Shown: positions 26,417-35,142 of the stretch, one piece after another
Layout of the letters: each line of letters opens with the position of its first letter
Numbering within the stretch: the stretch's first letter is position 1
Assembly: GCA_017301975.1 (NCBI GenBank)
Contig: JAFLEI010000006.1
Location: 124,001-188,000, forward strand
Direction of reading: 5' to 3'
Origin: Verrucomicrobiota bacterium
Lineage (GTDB): Bacteria; Verrucomicrobiota; Verrucomicrobiia; Verrucomicrobiales; Verrucomicrobiaceae
Length of the DNA: 64,000 nucleotides
Made by a program: the position numbers and the translations under genes
Notes under the pieces: model-generated
What the model was told of the DNA's origin: nothing
The model's input: the letters and a program-made list of their open reading frames with translations, nothing else
Database searches by the model: none

Positions 26417-28039
26417 GTGACCACCCCACGCAGACCCGAACACTCCCCGAAGAAACCCTCCCTTTTCAGCCGATTTAAAGCCGGACTGAAACGTGTCATT
26501 GGCGGAGGCAAGAAGAAGGAAGCGGCTCATGCACCCGCCAAAGAGCACGGACATTCGAAGGACCACCATCCCGCCACGATCCATGCGCACAAGCGTCCGC
26601 ATGAAGACAAGCCACGGGAGCACGCCCCGCGCCAGCCGCGTGAAGGCCGGCCACCCCGTGAGCGTGGTGAGCGTCCGGAACGCGCAGAGCGCCAGGAACG
26701 TGATGGTCGCCGCGGTCCGCCGCGTGGCCGGGAGCGTGATGACAAGCGTCCGCCGCGTGGTCCCCGTGAGGACAAGCCCGAACGTGTGAACTACACCTCG
26801 GTGGCACCGCCTGCGCCGCCTCCTGTTCCTGAGGGCCCTTATCCTGAGGCCTTTGAAGTGCTGGGTCTCTCGCCCGCCGTGCTGGCCGCCGTGCGTGAAA
26901 CCGGCTACACCACGCCCACGACCATTCAGGAAAAATCGATCCCCATCATTCTCATGGGCAAAGATGTGATCGGTGCTTCGCAGACCGGCACGGGCAAGAC
27001 CGCCGCCTTCGCCCTGCCCACACTGACTCGCATGGGGGCTCCTGGGAAATTCCGGGTGCTCGTGCTCGAACCGGTCCGCGAACTCGCCGCGCAGGTGGTG
27101 GAACAGTTTGAAAAATACGGCAAGCACACCGGGTTGCGCGTTCTTCTTGTCCATGGCGGAGTGGGCTATGACAAGCAGCGCAAGGGATTGCAGGAAGGTG
27201 TGGATATCGTGGTTGCCACGCCAGGACGTCTGCTTGATTTCATGCAGGAAGGCATCGCTGACCTGCGTGGCATTGAAGTGCTGATTCTCGATGAAGTCGA
27301 TCGCATGCTCGACATGGGATTCCTTCCTGACGTGCGCCGCATTGTGGAAAAAACACCGCCTGCACGCCAGACGCTGTTTTTCTCCGCCACGATGCCACCG
27401 CAGATCAAGAGCCTGGCGGATTTCGCGCTCAAAGATCCTGAAAGCGTTGAGGTGGGCATCCGCTTCTCGGCCGCTGAAACTGTGAGCCACTACATGTATC
27501 CGGTGGCCAGCGACCAGCGCATGGAACTGCTGCTGGCGATCCTGAAGCAGACCCATTTCGAGAGCGTCATGATCTTCACCCGCACGAAGGTGCAGGCCGA
27601 CCAGATCTACAACGCGCTCAATCAGCTGAACGAATACAAGGTGGCCGTGATGCACTCTGACATCGGGCAGCGTGATCGCGAGCGCGCGCTGCAGGGCTTC
27701 CGCAATGGTGAATTCGAAATCATCGTGGCGACCGACCTGGCCGCGCGTGGTCTGGATGTCAGCGGCGTGACCCATGTGATCAACTACATGGTGCCCGAGC
27801 ATTCGGAAGACTACGTGCACCGCATCGGGCGCACCGGTCGTGCGCAGAAGGAAGGCGATGCCTTTACCCTCTTCGCCGCCGATGAGCTCATGAACGTGGC
27901 CTCCATCGAGCGACTGATCAGTCAGAAGATCGAGCGTCGGAAGCTGGAAGGATTCAGCTACAAGTACACCACCGCACTCGACGACGAAGATCGTGCCCGT
28001 GCGATCCTCACCGGTCGGAAAAAGAAGAAGCGGCGGTAA
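26417..28039 (+). CDS. DEAD-box ATP-dependent RNA helicase with basic N-terminal extension
   Basis: About 540 residues. The helicase core has a Q motif (PTTIQEKSIP), Walker A ASQTGTGKT, PVRELAAQ (motif Ia), TPGRLLDF, motif II as DEVD, SAT in FFSATMP, ATDLAARGLDV and HRIGRTGR. Before it lie roughly 130 residues rich in Arg, Pro, His, Glu and Lys, probably disordered and RNA-binding. I chose the GTG at 26417; an in-frame TTG at 26366 is the alternative. DEAD-box proteins of this size act in ribosome assembly and cold adaptation. No cold-shock element was sought by computation. Confidence 0.92.
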   Translation: MTTPRRPEHSPKKPSLFSRFKAGLKRVIGGGKKKEAAHAPAKEHGHSKDHHPATIHAHKRPHEDKPREHAPRQPREGRPPRERGERPERAERQERDGRRGPPRGRERDDKRPPRGPREDKPERVNYTSVAPPAPPPVPEGPYPEAFEVLGLSPAVLAAVRETGYTTPTTIQEKSIPIILMGKDVIGASQTGTGKTAAFALPTLTRMGAPGKFRVLVLEPVRELAAQVVEQFEKYGKHTGLRVLLVHGGVGYDKQRKGLQEGVDIVVATPGRLLDFMQEGIADLRGIEVLILDEVDRMLDMGFLPDVRRIVEKTPPARQTLFFSATMPPQIKSLADFALKDPESVEVGIRFSAAETVSHYMYPVASDQRMELLLAILKQTHFESVMIFTRTKVQADQIYNALNQLNEYKVAVMHSDIGQRDRERALQGFRNGEFEIIVATDLAARGLDVSGVTHVINYMVPEHSEDYVHRIGRTGRAQKEGDAFTLFAADELMNVASIERLISQKIERRKLEGFSYKYTTALDDEDRARAILTGRKKKKRR

Positions 28040-28305
28040 AGTGCATCCGCGCCCAGGCTTTGAGCCGCTCGTAATGCAAAGCGGGCGGCGGTGAGTCTGG
28101 GCGGCGCGTGAAAAACGCGCTGAACATCTGCTGCAGGCTGAGCGGGACGCCGAGCCATGTGACGCGGAGCCTGTAACGGCGTGAGAATTGCTGCCTGCAT
28201 GGAACGGTGGAGCGCATTTTCACGCAGACCTGGCTCATGCTGGCCGGGATGGAGATGAGCCGAAGGGCGGCAGTCCGGAGCAAAAAGCTGACGAGTGAGC
28301 GCTGA

Positions 28306-28971
28306 TCAGAAGGCCAGTGCCGGGCCCTGCTGATTGCGGACAAATTTGAGCACGGCTTCGGTGCGTGATCTGACGTTCAGCTTATGATAGATGGTCTTCA
28401 AATAATCCCGCACGGTTTCATAGCTGATGCCCATTTCGTAGGCGGCTTCTTTGGCGCTGAGACCCTTTACAAACAGGCCCAGCAATTCATTTTCACGCTG
28501 GGTGATGCCGGGGATGCGGGGCTGAGCCCTGGCAGCTTTGGTCTGGAAGGCTGAGATCACCACGCGAGAAATGGCGGGGCTCAGAGGACCTCCGCCAATC
28601 GCGGCGACGCGCACGGCTTCGAGCAGATGTTCGATCGGTGCGGTCTTCAGCACATAGCCGCAGGCACCGGCCTTCAGCGCGGCGAAGACCTGCTGCGGGG
28701 TGTCGTCTCCGGTGAGCATGACAAAAGCTGTGGCGGGCATGTGGGATTCGAGCATGCCGAGGCAGTCGATGCCGGTCTTTCCCGGCAGTTTCATGTCCAG
28801 CAGCACGACGTCCGGCCGAGAGTCGATGATTGATGCCACGGCCTGTTCGGCGTTGTTGAAAACATCCAAAAGTACAAAGCCATGCGCTGGCACCAGAATT
28901 TTTCTCAGCAGAGCCTGAAACTGCGGATCATCCTCGACACAGGCGACACGAATGGAGGGTGGGGTGCTCAT
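28306..28971 (-). CDS. LuxR/NarL-family response regulator
   Basis: A 221-residue two-component regulator. The receiver covers about residues 7-125, with acidic pocket VEDD (13-15) and phospho-acceptor Asp59 in VVLLDMKLPG. The LuxR-type helix-turn-helix covers about 150-215 (ITQRENELLGLFVKGLSAKE, then YETVRDYLKTIYHKLNVRSR). No cognate kinase is adjacent. It is the last intact gene before the polysaccharide region, but nothing in the sequence ties it to that locus. Confidence 0.92.
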   Translation of the reverse strand: MSTPPSIRVACVEDDPQFQALLRKILVPAHGFVLLDVFNNAEQAVASIIDSRPDVVLLDMKLPGKTGIDCLGMLESHMPATAFVMLTGDDTPQQVFAALKAGACGYVLKTAPIEHLLEAVRVAAIGGGPLSPAISRVVISAFQTKAARAQPRIPGITQRENELLGLFVKGLSAKEAAYEMGISYETVRDYLKTIYHKLNVRSRTEAVLKFVRNQQGPALAF

Positions 28972-29102
28972 GATTTGGGAGGGGCAGAAGGAACACGGGA
29001 AGTGTGTTACCCTGGTACGCTCCGAACGAAACAGGCCGACCGCAAGCCGGGTCGTTTCAAATGAGGCTTGGGAAGCAAGAATGAATCGAGGTTTAGGCTC
29101 AG

Positions 29103-29391
29103 CTAAGCGGGATTCAGCTCCAAAGAGGCCGATTGCTTATGATGTGCTGATTTTTTATGGCTACCGAGACGGTGTCTCAGGCACAAGAAGGGCTTTTCGA
29201 CCCACTGATGAATCGTCCAGGAGGAGGCGATCGTGAGGATCAATGCGACCGAACCACGCAGAAGCATGAGCTGGACATGGCCCAGACTTTGAGGCGCCGG
29301 AAGCCAGTGAGCGATAAGTGAGAAGGAGTGAGTGTGTCAGATAAAAGGCATATGAAAGCACGCCGAGGCGGCTGACCCAGCGTTGCTGACC
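29103..29391 (-). pseudogene. Remnant of an acyltransferase-3 (OafA-like) gene, C-terminal end, frameshifted
   Basis: On the minus strand one frame reads RLGVLSYAFYLTHSLLLT. After one extra base near 29319 a second frame continues LIAHWLPAPQ, then LTIASSWTIHQWVEKPFL and a stop at 29103. Joined, this is the last helices of an acyltransferase-3 membrane protein. SYAFYLTH and the final EKPF motif are typical of that family. The remaining 250-300 N-terminal residues are missing, because the fragment abuts the stop of the neighbouring glycosyltransferase. It is a decayed boundary of the polysaccharide operon. Confidence 0.65.
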
Positions 29392-29398
29392 TCACCTC

Positions 29399-30556
29399 TC
29401 ATCCACCCCAACTGCGGGAACCTGTGAAAGGCTTTTCATAGACCTCCATGACACGTCTGGCATTGTCGTCCCAGTTGAAGCGCTTCGCATTTTGGAGGCC
29501 TGCAGGAATCAGTGCATCTCGTTGTTCACGATGCGTGGCCACATCCTGCATGGCCTGGGCCATGTCTCCGACATCTTCGGGATTGATGATGCGAGCGGCT
29601 GTGCCGACAACTTCGCCCAGAGAACCACATTTCGAACTGATCACAGGACAGCCGCAGGCCATGGCCTCGATCGGCGGAAGGCCGAATCCTTCAAACAGGG
29701 AAGGGTAGATCATGGTGGAAGCAGCCCGGTACAAGTCCGGCAGCACAGCGTCCTCCACAAAGCCGAGGAAACGAACATCCCTGCCGTGACGGGAATTCCG
29801 AACGGCCGCATGGACGTGCTCTGCCCCATGCCAGTCGCTCCCTGCGAGCACCAGCTGCCAGGGGGAGCCGGTGCGGGTCTTGAACTGATCAAACGCCTCA
29901 ATCAACCGTGTGTGGTTTTTGGCGGGATGCTCGATCCGGGACACATAGAGAAAGAAGGGCTCGTTTAATTGCCAGCGCTGTGCCACCAGAGCCAGCGCAG
30001 CGGTCCTGTCGCCGGGATTGAAGCGGGCATGGTCAATGCCATTGAGAATGACGTTTTGCCGCTGCACAGGGACGCCGAAGTAGTGCTCGACATCCCTGGC
30101 AGTGCTGGTGCTCACCGCAATGATGCCATTCTGCCGACGGGCGAGATGCTTCACGATGATCCGACCATAAATCATGCGGGCGAGGTCATACTTCTTCTTC
30201 ACATGAAACGGGGCCAGGTCGTGAATGGTCGAGACGAGGTTGCAGTGCGCCGTGTGCACCATGCGGCGGTAGCTGGGGACGTGAAGCACATCCATCTGCT
30301 GCTGTTCCAACCAGCGAGGCAGAATCTGCTGATGCCACCAGATGTTTCGCACGGCGGGGCGCCACTGCTCATCAACGGGCACAAGCTCCATTCTGCCACG
30401 AGCAAACTCGAAGAGAGGCAAATCCTGAGCGAGGGCGAGGATGTGAAATTTGACCACGTCTGCATAGGGCAGGAGAGCCCGTGTCAGGGCCAGAACGTAT
30501 TGTGCAACGCCGGTTTTTCCGCGCTGGATGACGCTGGTGGAGATGGCGATTTTCAT
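29399..30556 (-). CDS. Glycosyltransferase family 4 (GT-B)
   Basis: A 385-residue GT-B glycosyltransferase of the GT4/Glycos_transf_1 type. The donor-binding part has FFLYVSRIEHPAKNHTRLIEA near residue 200 and the E-x7-E motif in FEGFGLPPIEAMACGCPVI near residue 290. It is the last intact gene of the minus-strand operon. Its start overlaps the stop of the WecG-STAS gene by 4 bp. It would add a sugar from a nucleotide-sugar donor to a lipid-linked acceptor at the cytoplasmic face. The sugar is not predictable from sequence. Confidence 0.9.
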   Translation of the reverse strand: MKIAISTSVIQRGKTGVAQYVLALTRALLPYADVVKFHILALAQDLPLFEFARGRMELVPVDEQWRPAVRNIWWHQQILPRWLEQQQMDVLHVPSYRRMVHTAHCNLVSTIHDLAPFHVKKKYDLARMIYGRIIVKHLARRQNGIIAVSTSTARDVEHYFGVPVQRQNVILNGIDHARFNPGDRTAALALVAQRWQLNEPFFLYVSRIEHPAKNHTRLIEAFDQFKTRTGSPWQLVLAGSDWHGAEHVHAAVRNSRHGRDVRFLGFVEDAVLPDLYRAASTMIYPSLFEGFGLPPIEAMACGCPVISSKCGSLGEVVGTAARIINPEDVGDMAQAMQDVATHREQRDALIPAGLQNAKRFNWDDNARRVMEVYEKPFTGSRSWGG

Positions 30557-32031
30557 GAGGCTAAAAGGTATTCCATGTGTTCGTGACGCAGGGATTCATG
30601 CACGACCGGGCTGGCGTTGGTGAAGCGAAGGTGTATGTGCTGGCTGCAGGCATGATCTTTGAGGCGGGCCATGAGGCCCAGGCCGCCGCTGTCCATGAGC
30701 TGGACGCCCTTCAGATCGATGACGACCGGATTGCGGGCATCGGCAGCATTTTGGATGACTCCGAGCGCGCCCCGCCAGAGACCATCCACACTGTTGGTGG
30801 TGACGGCGCCGGGCCAGTCGAGCATCAGCGGGACTGTTTTGGTGCCAGGGGGGCCGGGCGTGGGGCTGGCGTTTAGGACTTTGTTCAGCGCCTCTTCACG
30901 GTTTGTCGCCTGGCTGAAGATGGAATTGAGGCGGGTCATCTGCAGCAGCTTGAGCACCGCAGGGGAGACGCAGGCCAGGACCAGATGTTTGCCGGACTGG
31001 CGGCAGCGTTTCTGCATGCGCATGAGCAGCCCAAGGCCGGTGCTGTCGATGAATTGAGCGCCGCCACAGTCAATGATGATGCCTTCTTCAGGCCCTTCCA
31101 GGCAGTTCATCCAGATATGGTCGATGACGCGCACCTCGGCGGCATCCAGACGCTCCGGGCAGAAAAGTTCAGGGACGCTCGAAAGCTGGATGTCCGAGGC
31201 TTTGACTGGCACGGGACTGAGTGGGGCGGCTGAGGTGGTGTGCTTGTTTCTTTGAGTCAGCCACCCCTGTTTCAGAATCGTCAGTCCGAAAACCACGAAG
31301 TCCGTGGCGTAGCGTTTGAACAAACGACGTGGCTCCTGAAGCAGGCGGTACAGCCATTCGAGTCCGATCATTTGCATCCGGCGCGGCGCGCGCTGCATGC
31401 GGCCCGCGAGGAAGTCGATCGTGGCGCCGACGCCCATCGTGACAGGTGCTCCGGCACGCTGGTAGTTCATGGCGATCCACTTTTCCTCTTCCGGGCAGCC
31501 GAATGACACCAAGAGAAGGTCGGGACTGGTGGTGTGAATGTCAGCGCAAATGGCTGCATGATCCATTTCGTGCAATGGCTTGAACGGCGGGGACATGACG
31601 CCGGCAATTTTGAGCCGAGGGTGGACCTCTTTCACCACCTCAACCGCCTTGTCCGCCACCTCCTTCTTCCCGCCGAGGAAATAGACGCTCCAATTCTTTT
31701 CTTCAGCAACGGCCAGGAGCTTTGGCAGGAGGTCGGAAGCGGCAACACGTTCTGGAAGCGCATTGCCGAGCCATCGGGCGGCCCAGACGAGGGGCATGCC
31801 ATCGCATACGACGAGATGGGCATCGAGCAGAATGCGGCGCAGATCCTCGTCATACATGGCGAGTGCGGTGAAATCGACATTGGCCGTGGCGATGTAGTGA
31901 GGTTTGCGGGAGGCAATCATTCCGGAGATGGCCTGCAGCGCCTGATCAGTCGTCACATTATCGAACGGGACGCCGAGCATGGACAAGGACGGCCCGCGGC
32001 GAGGGGTGAATGCTGCTTCAGTTCTGTTCAT
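30553..32031 (-). CDS. WecG/TagA-type glycosyltransferase (GT26) fused to two STAS domains
   Basis: A 492-residue fusion. Residues about 15-255 are a WecG/TagA/CpsF transferase: LGVPFDNVT, the catalytic ANVDF with Asp53, FLGG, then DLLLVSFGCPEEEKW and GVGATIDFLAGRMQRAP. These enzymes add ManNAc or a ManNAc-like sugar to undecaprenyl-PP-GlcNAc. Two STAS (anti-sigma antagonist) domains follow, at about 280-388 and 398-492. Each retains the phosphorylatable Ser in the DS-x-GL motif: FIDSTGLGLL (Ser330) and LMDSGGLGLM (Ser448). STAS domains are normally separate regulatory proteins bound by RsbW-type kinases, and such a kinase is encoded at the head of this operon. ATGA overlaps link it to the next gene. 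Confidence 0.9.
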   Translation of the reverse strand: MNRTEAAFTPRRGPSLSMLGVPFDNVTTDQALQAISGMIASRKPHYIATANVDFTALAMYDEDLRRILLDAHLVVCDGMPLVWAARWLGNALPERVAASDLLPKLLAVAEEKNWSVYFLGGKKEVADKAVEVVKEVHPRLKIAGVMSPPFKPLHEMDHAAICADIHTTSPDLLLVSFGCPEEEKWIAMNYQRAGAPVTMGVGATIDFLAGRMQRAPRRMQMIGLEWLYRLLQEPRRLFKRYATDFVVFGLTILKQGWLTQRNKHTTSAAPLSPVPVKASDIQLSSVPELFCPERLDAAEVRVIDHIWMNCLEGPEEGIIIDCGGAQFIDSTGLGLLMRMQKRCRQSGKHLVLACVSPAVLKLLQMTRLNSIFSQATNREEALNKVLNASPTPGPPGTKTVPLMLDWPGAVTTNSVDGLWRGALGVIQNAADARNPVVIDLKGVQLMDSGGLGLMARLKDHACSQHIHLRFTNASPVVHESLRHEHMEYLLAS

Positions 32032-32629
32032 GGGAGTTCCTTTCCGGCTGGAAATGCCGTGAGTAGCAGCTGCTGAGGTGCCGCCCCGGGCCGGGCCAGC
32101 CTAAGCGGTTGCGACAGATCTGCGTGCCACGTGCCCCAAAATACCAGCGAAGTGCATCCACGTTCGGCATGTAGTCCATGTCGCCGCAATAAATAACCGT
32201 GGGAGCTGTGTCGCGTGCGATGTCCGATGAATGGGGGCTGAAGTCGTCGAGATCGGCCCCGTTGGTGACCCCTTGTAGGGGTACATTCAAACTGACCTCT
32301 GAGCGGATGAAGCTCTCATCATCCGGCCCGCAGACCATTTGCACAGAACTGCGACGGGCGACCTTGTGCTCAAACCGGCGCAGTTTCCAGACCTGCTCGC
32401 GGTAAAGGATGGATGATTTGATCCCTTTGGACATGCGGGCGTACTGCTCCTCCTGAACCTGGAGATCCCCCCGACTGCGGTCCACGCTCAGGGGTATTTC
32501 CAAATGATCTTGGAGGAAGTACTGAGCCATGACGATGTCGCAGACATGGACCATGTCGCGAAACACCCGCTGATAGGTGCCGTGATCGATCGGGCAGGGG
32601 ATGTAAGGGTAGACGACCAGAATGTGCAT
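32018..32629 (-). CDS. Truncated GT-B glycosyltransferase
   Basis: 203 residues, about half of a normal GT4 enzyme. The N-terminal half is convincing: MHILVVYPYIPCPIDHGTYQ, a helix-rich middle, then VTNGADLDDFSPH and VIYCGDMDYMPNVDALRWYF, the segment that opens the donor-binding domain. After residue about 168 the sequence no longer resembles a glycosyltransferase, and it stops after overlapping the next start by 14 bp. The C-terminal domain with the E-x7-E motif is missing in all three frames between here and 32018. The protein is probably inactive as a transferase. It follows the nucleotidyltransferase gene by 74 bp. Confidence 0.65.
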   Translation of the reverse strand: MHILVVYPYIPCPIDHGTYQRVFRDMVHVCDIVMAQYFLQDHLEIPLSVDRSRGDLQVQEEQYARMSKGIKSSILYREQVWKLRRFEHKVARRSSVQMVCGPDDESFIRSEVSLNVPLQGVTNGADLDDFSPHSSDIARDTAPTVIYCGDMDYMPNVDALRWYFGARGTQICRNRLGWPGPGRHLSSCYSRHFQPERNSHEQN

Positions 32630-32703
32630 GAGCAGTGGGAACTGCCTGTAACAAAGCTGAAATCATGAACGAAAGCATCGCCCGCAAGTGGGGGGAGCCG
32701 AGG

Positions 32704-33768
32704 CTAGTTGAACCGGTTCCAGAGCGCCGTGTATTGCTGGATGGCTGAGGGTGTGGCGTGGCGTTCGGTCCAAAGCATTCTCACGAGTTCCTGGAGCAGA
32801 TGCTCACGGGGATAACGAGTGATGCCTGATGGTATGCCGCGTGTGCGGAAATGGATGAGCAGATTTTTCCACAACGGTACTTCTGGGCACTTGTTGGTCC
32901 TGGAAGTGGTGTAATCCACGGGTGTTGACAACTTGATTTCCAAGCGGCGGCTTTCGAGCTGGAGAAAGATGTTCTGGGCGAGCTGGGACAAGGCGGAATG
33001 CTGCTGGCGCAATTCGTCACGCGTGTGGGGCGAGCGCTGCGGATGCAGTTTAAACTCCATTCCTGCGGCATGATGGTTCAGGAGTGTTGGATCGACTCCC
33101 GGGAGTTCCTGAAGCCTGCGGTGGCGTTCGCGGCAACTCCAATGATAGAGACCTGCCATCGTCAGCATCACGTCACCCAAGGCGAGCTGCGCCTTGGCCA
33201 GATTGCGCCCGACAAAATCGGCATCGGCGGCGGTGAAGTATTCCTGAGCGAGTCTCGTGCTGGCAAACAACAGGCCGGAGCAGCGATTGAAGAGCAACCG
33301 CGTGGCCTCATGCAGAGGGATGCGGCCGGCGTCGCGGTGGTGATCGCATCCGGCAAAAAGTTTGTCATCGCCAATGAGCCAGCGGTGACCCATGAGCAGA
33401 TCGTAGTAGAACATGCTGACAGGGCTGCGACGCAGCCGGGCGGTGGAAAGAATTTTGAAATCGACGTCCAGGCCCACGGCATGAGAAAGCGATTCACCAA
33501 GCTTGTGCAGGGCTACTTTGAAAAGGCGATCATTGATCAATGTGCTGCCGCGGATGAACACAAAGAACTCCATGTCATTGTAGGGCAGGTCCTGGCCGTT
33601 TTCACGCAGCACGCCGCCTTCGCCCCGGCCATAGCCGCCGGCAAGCGCGAGGCCCTCGAGTTTGCTCGTCGGGATGATGCGTTCAACTCCCGCCCGTACG
33701 TGCGTGCAGGTGACTGCCAGATGTTGCTCCAGCCTCTCACTGCCGTCGATGGTGAAGCGCTCACTCAT
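32704..33768 (-). CDS. Nucleotidyltransferase-fold protein in polysaccharide operon
   Basis: 354 residues. Residues about 40-75 contain a pol-beta-type nucleotidyltransferase signature: GGYGRGEGG, then about 14 residues later DLPYNDMEFFVFI, with the D-h-E pair expected to bind metal. The rest is mostly helical with no family I recognise. Proteins of this type transfer nucleotidyl groups to proteins, antibiotics or sugars. The position between glycosyltransferases suggests work on the polysaccharide pathway or its regulation, but that is inference. The start overlaps the upstream glycosyltransferase stop by 4 bp. Confidence 0.65.
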   Translation of the reverse strand: MSERFTIDGSERLEQHLAVTCTHVRAGVERIIPTSKLEGLALAGGYGRGEGGVLRENGQDLPYNDMEFFVFIRGSTLINDRLFKVALHKLGESLSHAVGLDVDFKILSTARLRRSPVSMFYYDLLMGHRWLIGDDKLFAGCDHHRDAGRIPLHEATRLLFNRCSGLLFASTRLAQEYFTAADADFVGRNLAKAQLALGDVMLTMAGLYHWSCRERHRRLQELPGVDPTLLNHHAAGMEFKLHPQRSPHTRDELRQQHSALSQLAQNIFLQLESRRLEIKLSTPVDYTTSRTNKCPEVPLWKNLLIHFRTRGIPSGITRYPREHLLQELVRMLWTERHATPSAIQQYTALWNRFN

Positions 33769-34987
33769 GCAGGGATGGAGTCACGCAAGTATTGCTCAAC
33801 CTGATCCACGATGGGAGCCATGGCAAAACGCTGATGTACTTCATGGTGGCCTGTCTGGGCGATGCGCGTGCGCAGATGGTCTTCGGTTTGCAGCAGCAGG
33901 ATGCGCTCGGCCAACTCAGTGGCGGCTCCAGCCTCATAAGTCACGGCGTTTTGACCGTGGCGGAAGAGTTCGCGGCTGCCGCCGGTCATGGTGCCGATCA
34001 CCGGCAGGCCGCAGGCCATGGCTTCAAGGGGGGGAGTGCGAACGGTTCCTCCCACTCGGAGGTGAAAAGCAGGGCATCGTGTGCGCGATAGACGTCGGGC
34101 ATTTCTGAGGGCGTGGCACTGTGCCATGTGACCGGAAGGGAGTTTCCCGCAGCGAAGTTCTTCAGCATGGTCACGTAGGCATCGTCCCCCCTGCCATAGA
34201 CATGGAGTTCACCTGCAAAGGAGTTTTGGATCAGGAGCACTGCGCGCAGAGCCGTCAAAATGCCTTTGTCTTCGGCGAGGCGTCCCACCCAGAGCCATTT
34301 TTTTGGAGGACGGGTCACCGGCGTTCCGTGGAAGTGCCGCGTATCCACCGGGCAGTGGATGACGCCGCCATGCATCACATCGTAGCCTTGCTGTGCGGTG
34401 AGTTCGCGCAGACGGGCGCTGGTGAAATAGAGCCGATGAAAACGGATTTCAGAGACGGGATTAGTGGGAGCTACGGCATCACAGCGGCGGCGGACCCCGA
34501 ACAGCGTCCAAAGCGCGCGCTGCACGCGTGATGCGAATGATCCCTGGCTGCGATTCCACCAGTCGAGCCAAGCATCGCTGGTGAGACTGCGCAAAATCCA
34601 ATGATCGCTGACATCGTAGACTGTGGGCACACCGCTCTTCTGCAAGGTGAGGCAGAGCGACTTGGACAGGCCACCCATGCACCAGACATGGACGACATCC
34701 GGTTGCAGGATGGTGAGCGCCTCACGCAAGGTGTGATTGTTGTATAGTTCAAGATACTTGAGGGCCCTTAATCCCAGCCATGGGTGGCCGTGATAGCCGT
34801 GAAGGCGCAGACTCCGATCAACATGAGGCTCCGCGATGGGAGGACTGCCCTGCACTCCATGATTGGATGTGATCACATGCACGTCATGACCGCGCAGGCG
34901 CAGCGCCTCCGTGATTGCGGCGCAGCGCAGTTCATAACCACCGACATAATGGGGCGGGTAAAGATTGGTAAGAACGAGAGTTTTCAT
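33765..34987 (-). pseudogene. GT4 glycosyltransferase interrupted by a frameshift at a 7-base homopolymer
   Basis: Two minus-strand frames together make one normal GT4 enzyme of about 407 residues. The first frame (from 34987) runs through KKWLWVGRLAEDKGILTALRA to FTSEWEEPFALPP, then goes out of frame and stops at 33998. The second supplies PLEAMACGLPVIGTMTGG to the end at 33765. The join falls in a run of seven G (plus strand 34028-34034); eight would restore EEPFALPPLEAMACG, the E-x7-E donor-binding motif. The cause may be a true mutation, slipped-strand phase variation, or a sequencing error. Start and stop overlap both neighbours by 4 bp, so the operon context is intact. Confidence 0.75.
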
Positions 34988-35142
34988 GAGAACACCTCCC
35001 GCGAACTGTCAGTCGAGGCGCTGTCGATGACGATCAGTTCCTGATTCTGCCAGTTTTGCGTGACAAGTGCGGGCAGTGTTTTCTTCAGCGCCCAGGCTTC
35101 ATTGAAGGAGCGCATGACGATGCTGATGAGAGGATCACTCAT
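34984..35142 (-). pseudogene. GT2 glycosyltransferase N-terminal stub (52 residues)
   Basis: A short frame starts with ATG at 35142 and reads SDPLISIVMRSFNEAWALKK and further on QELIVIDSASTDSS before stopping at 34984. This is the first strand, helix and second strand of a GT-A/GT2 domain, up to the nucleotide-binding Asp. The other 200 or more residues are absent. Both ends are ATGA overlaps with neighbours, so the stub is still translated in register with the operon. It may be a deletion remnant kept for translational coupling. Confidence 0.7.

Noticed and set aside
26405-27820. Minus-strand open frame of 471 codons opposite the helicase
   Set aside because: Shadow of the DEAD-box gene, without recognisable motifs.
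28008-28343. Minus-strand frame of 111 codons between the helicase and the response regulator
   Set aside because: No family resemblance, and it overlaps the ends of both neighbours. Kept as unassigned.
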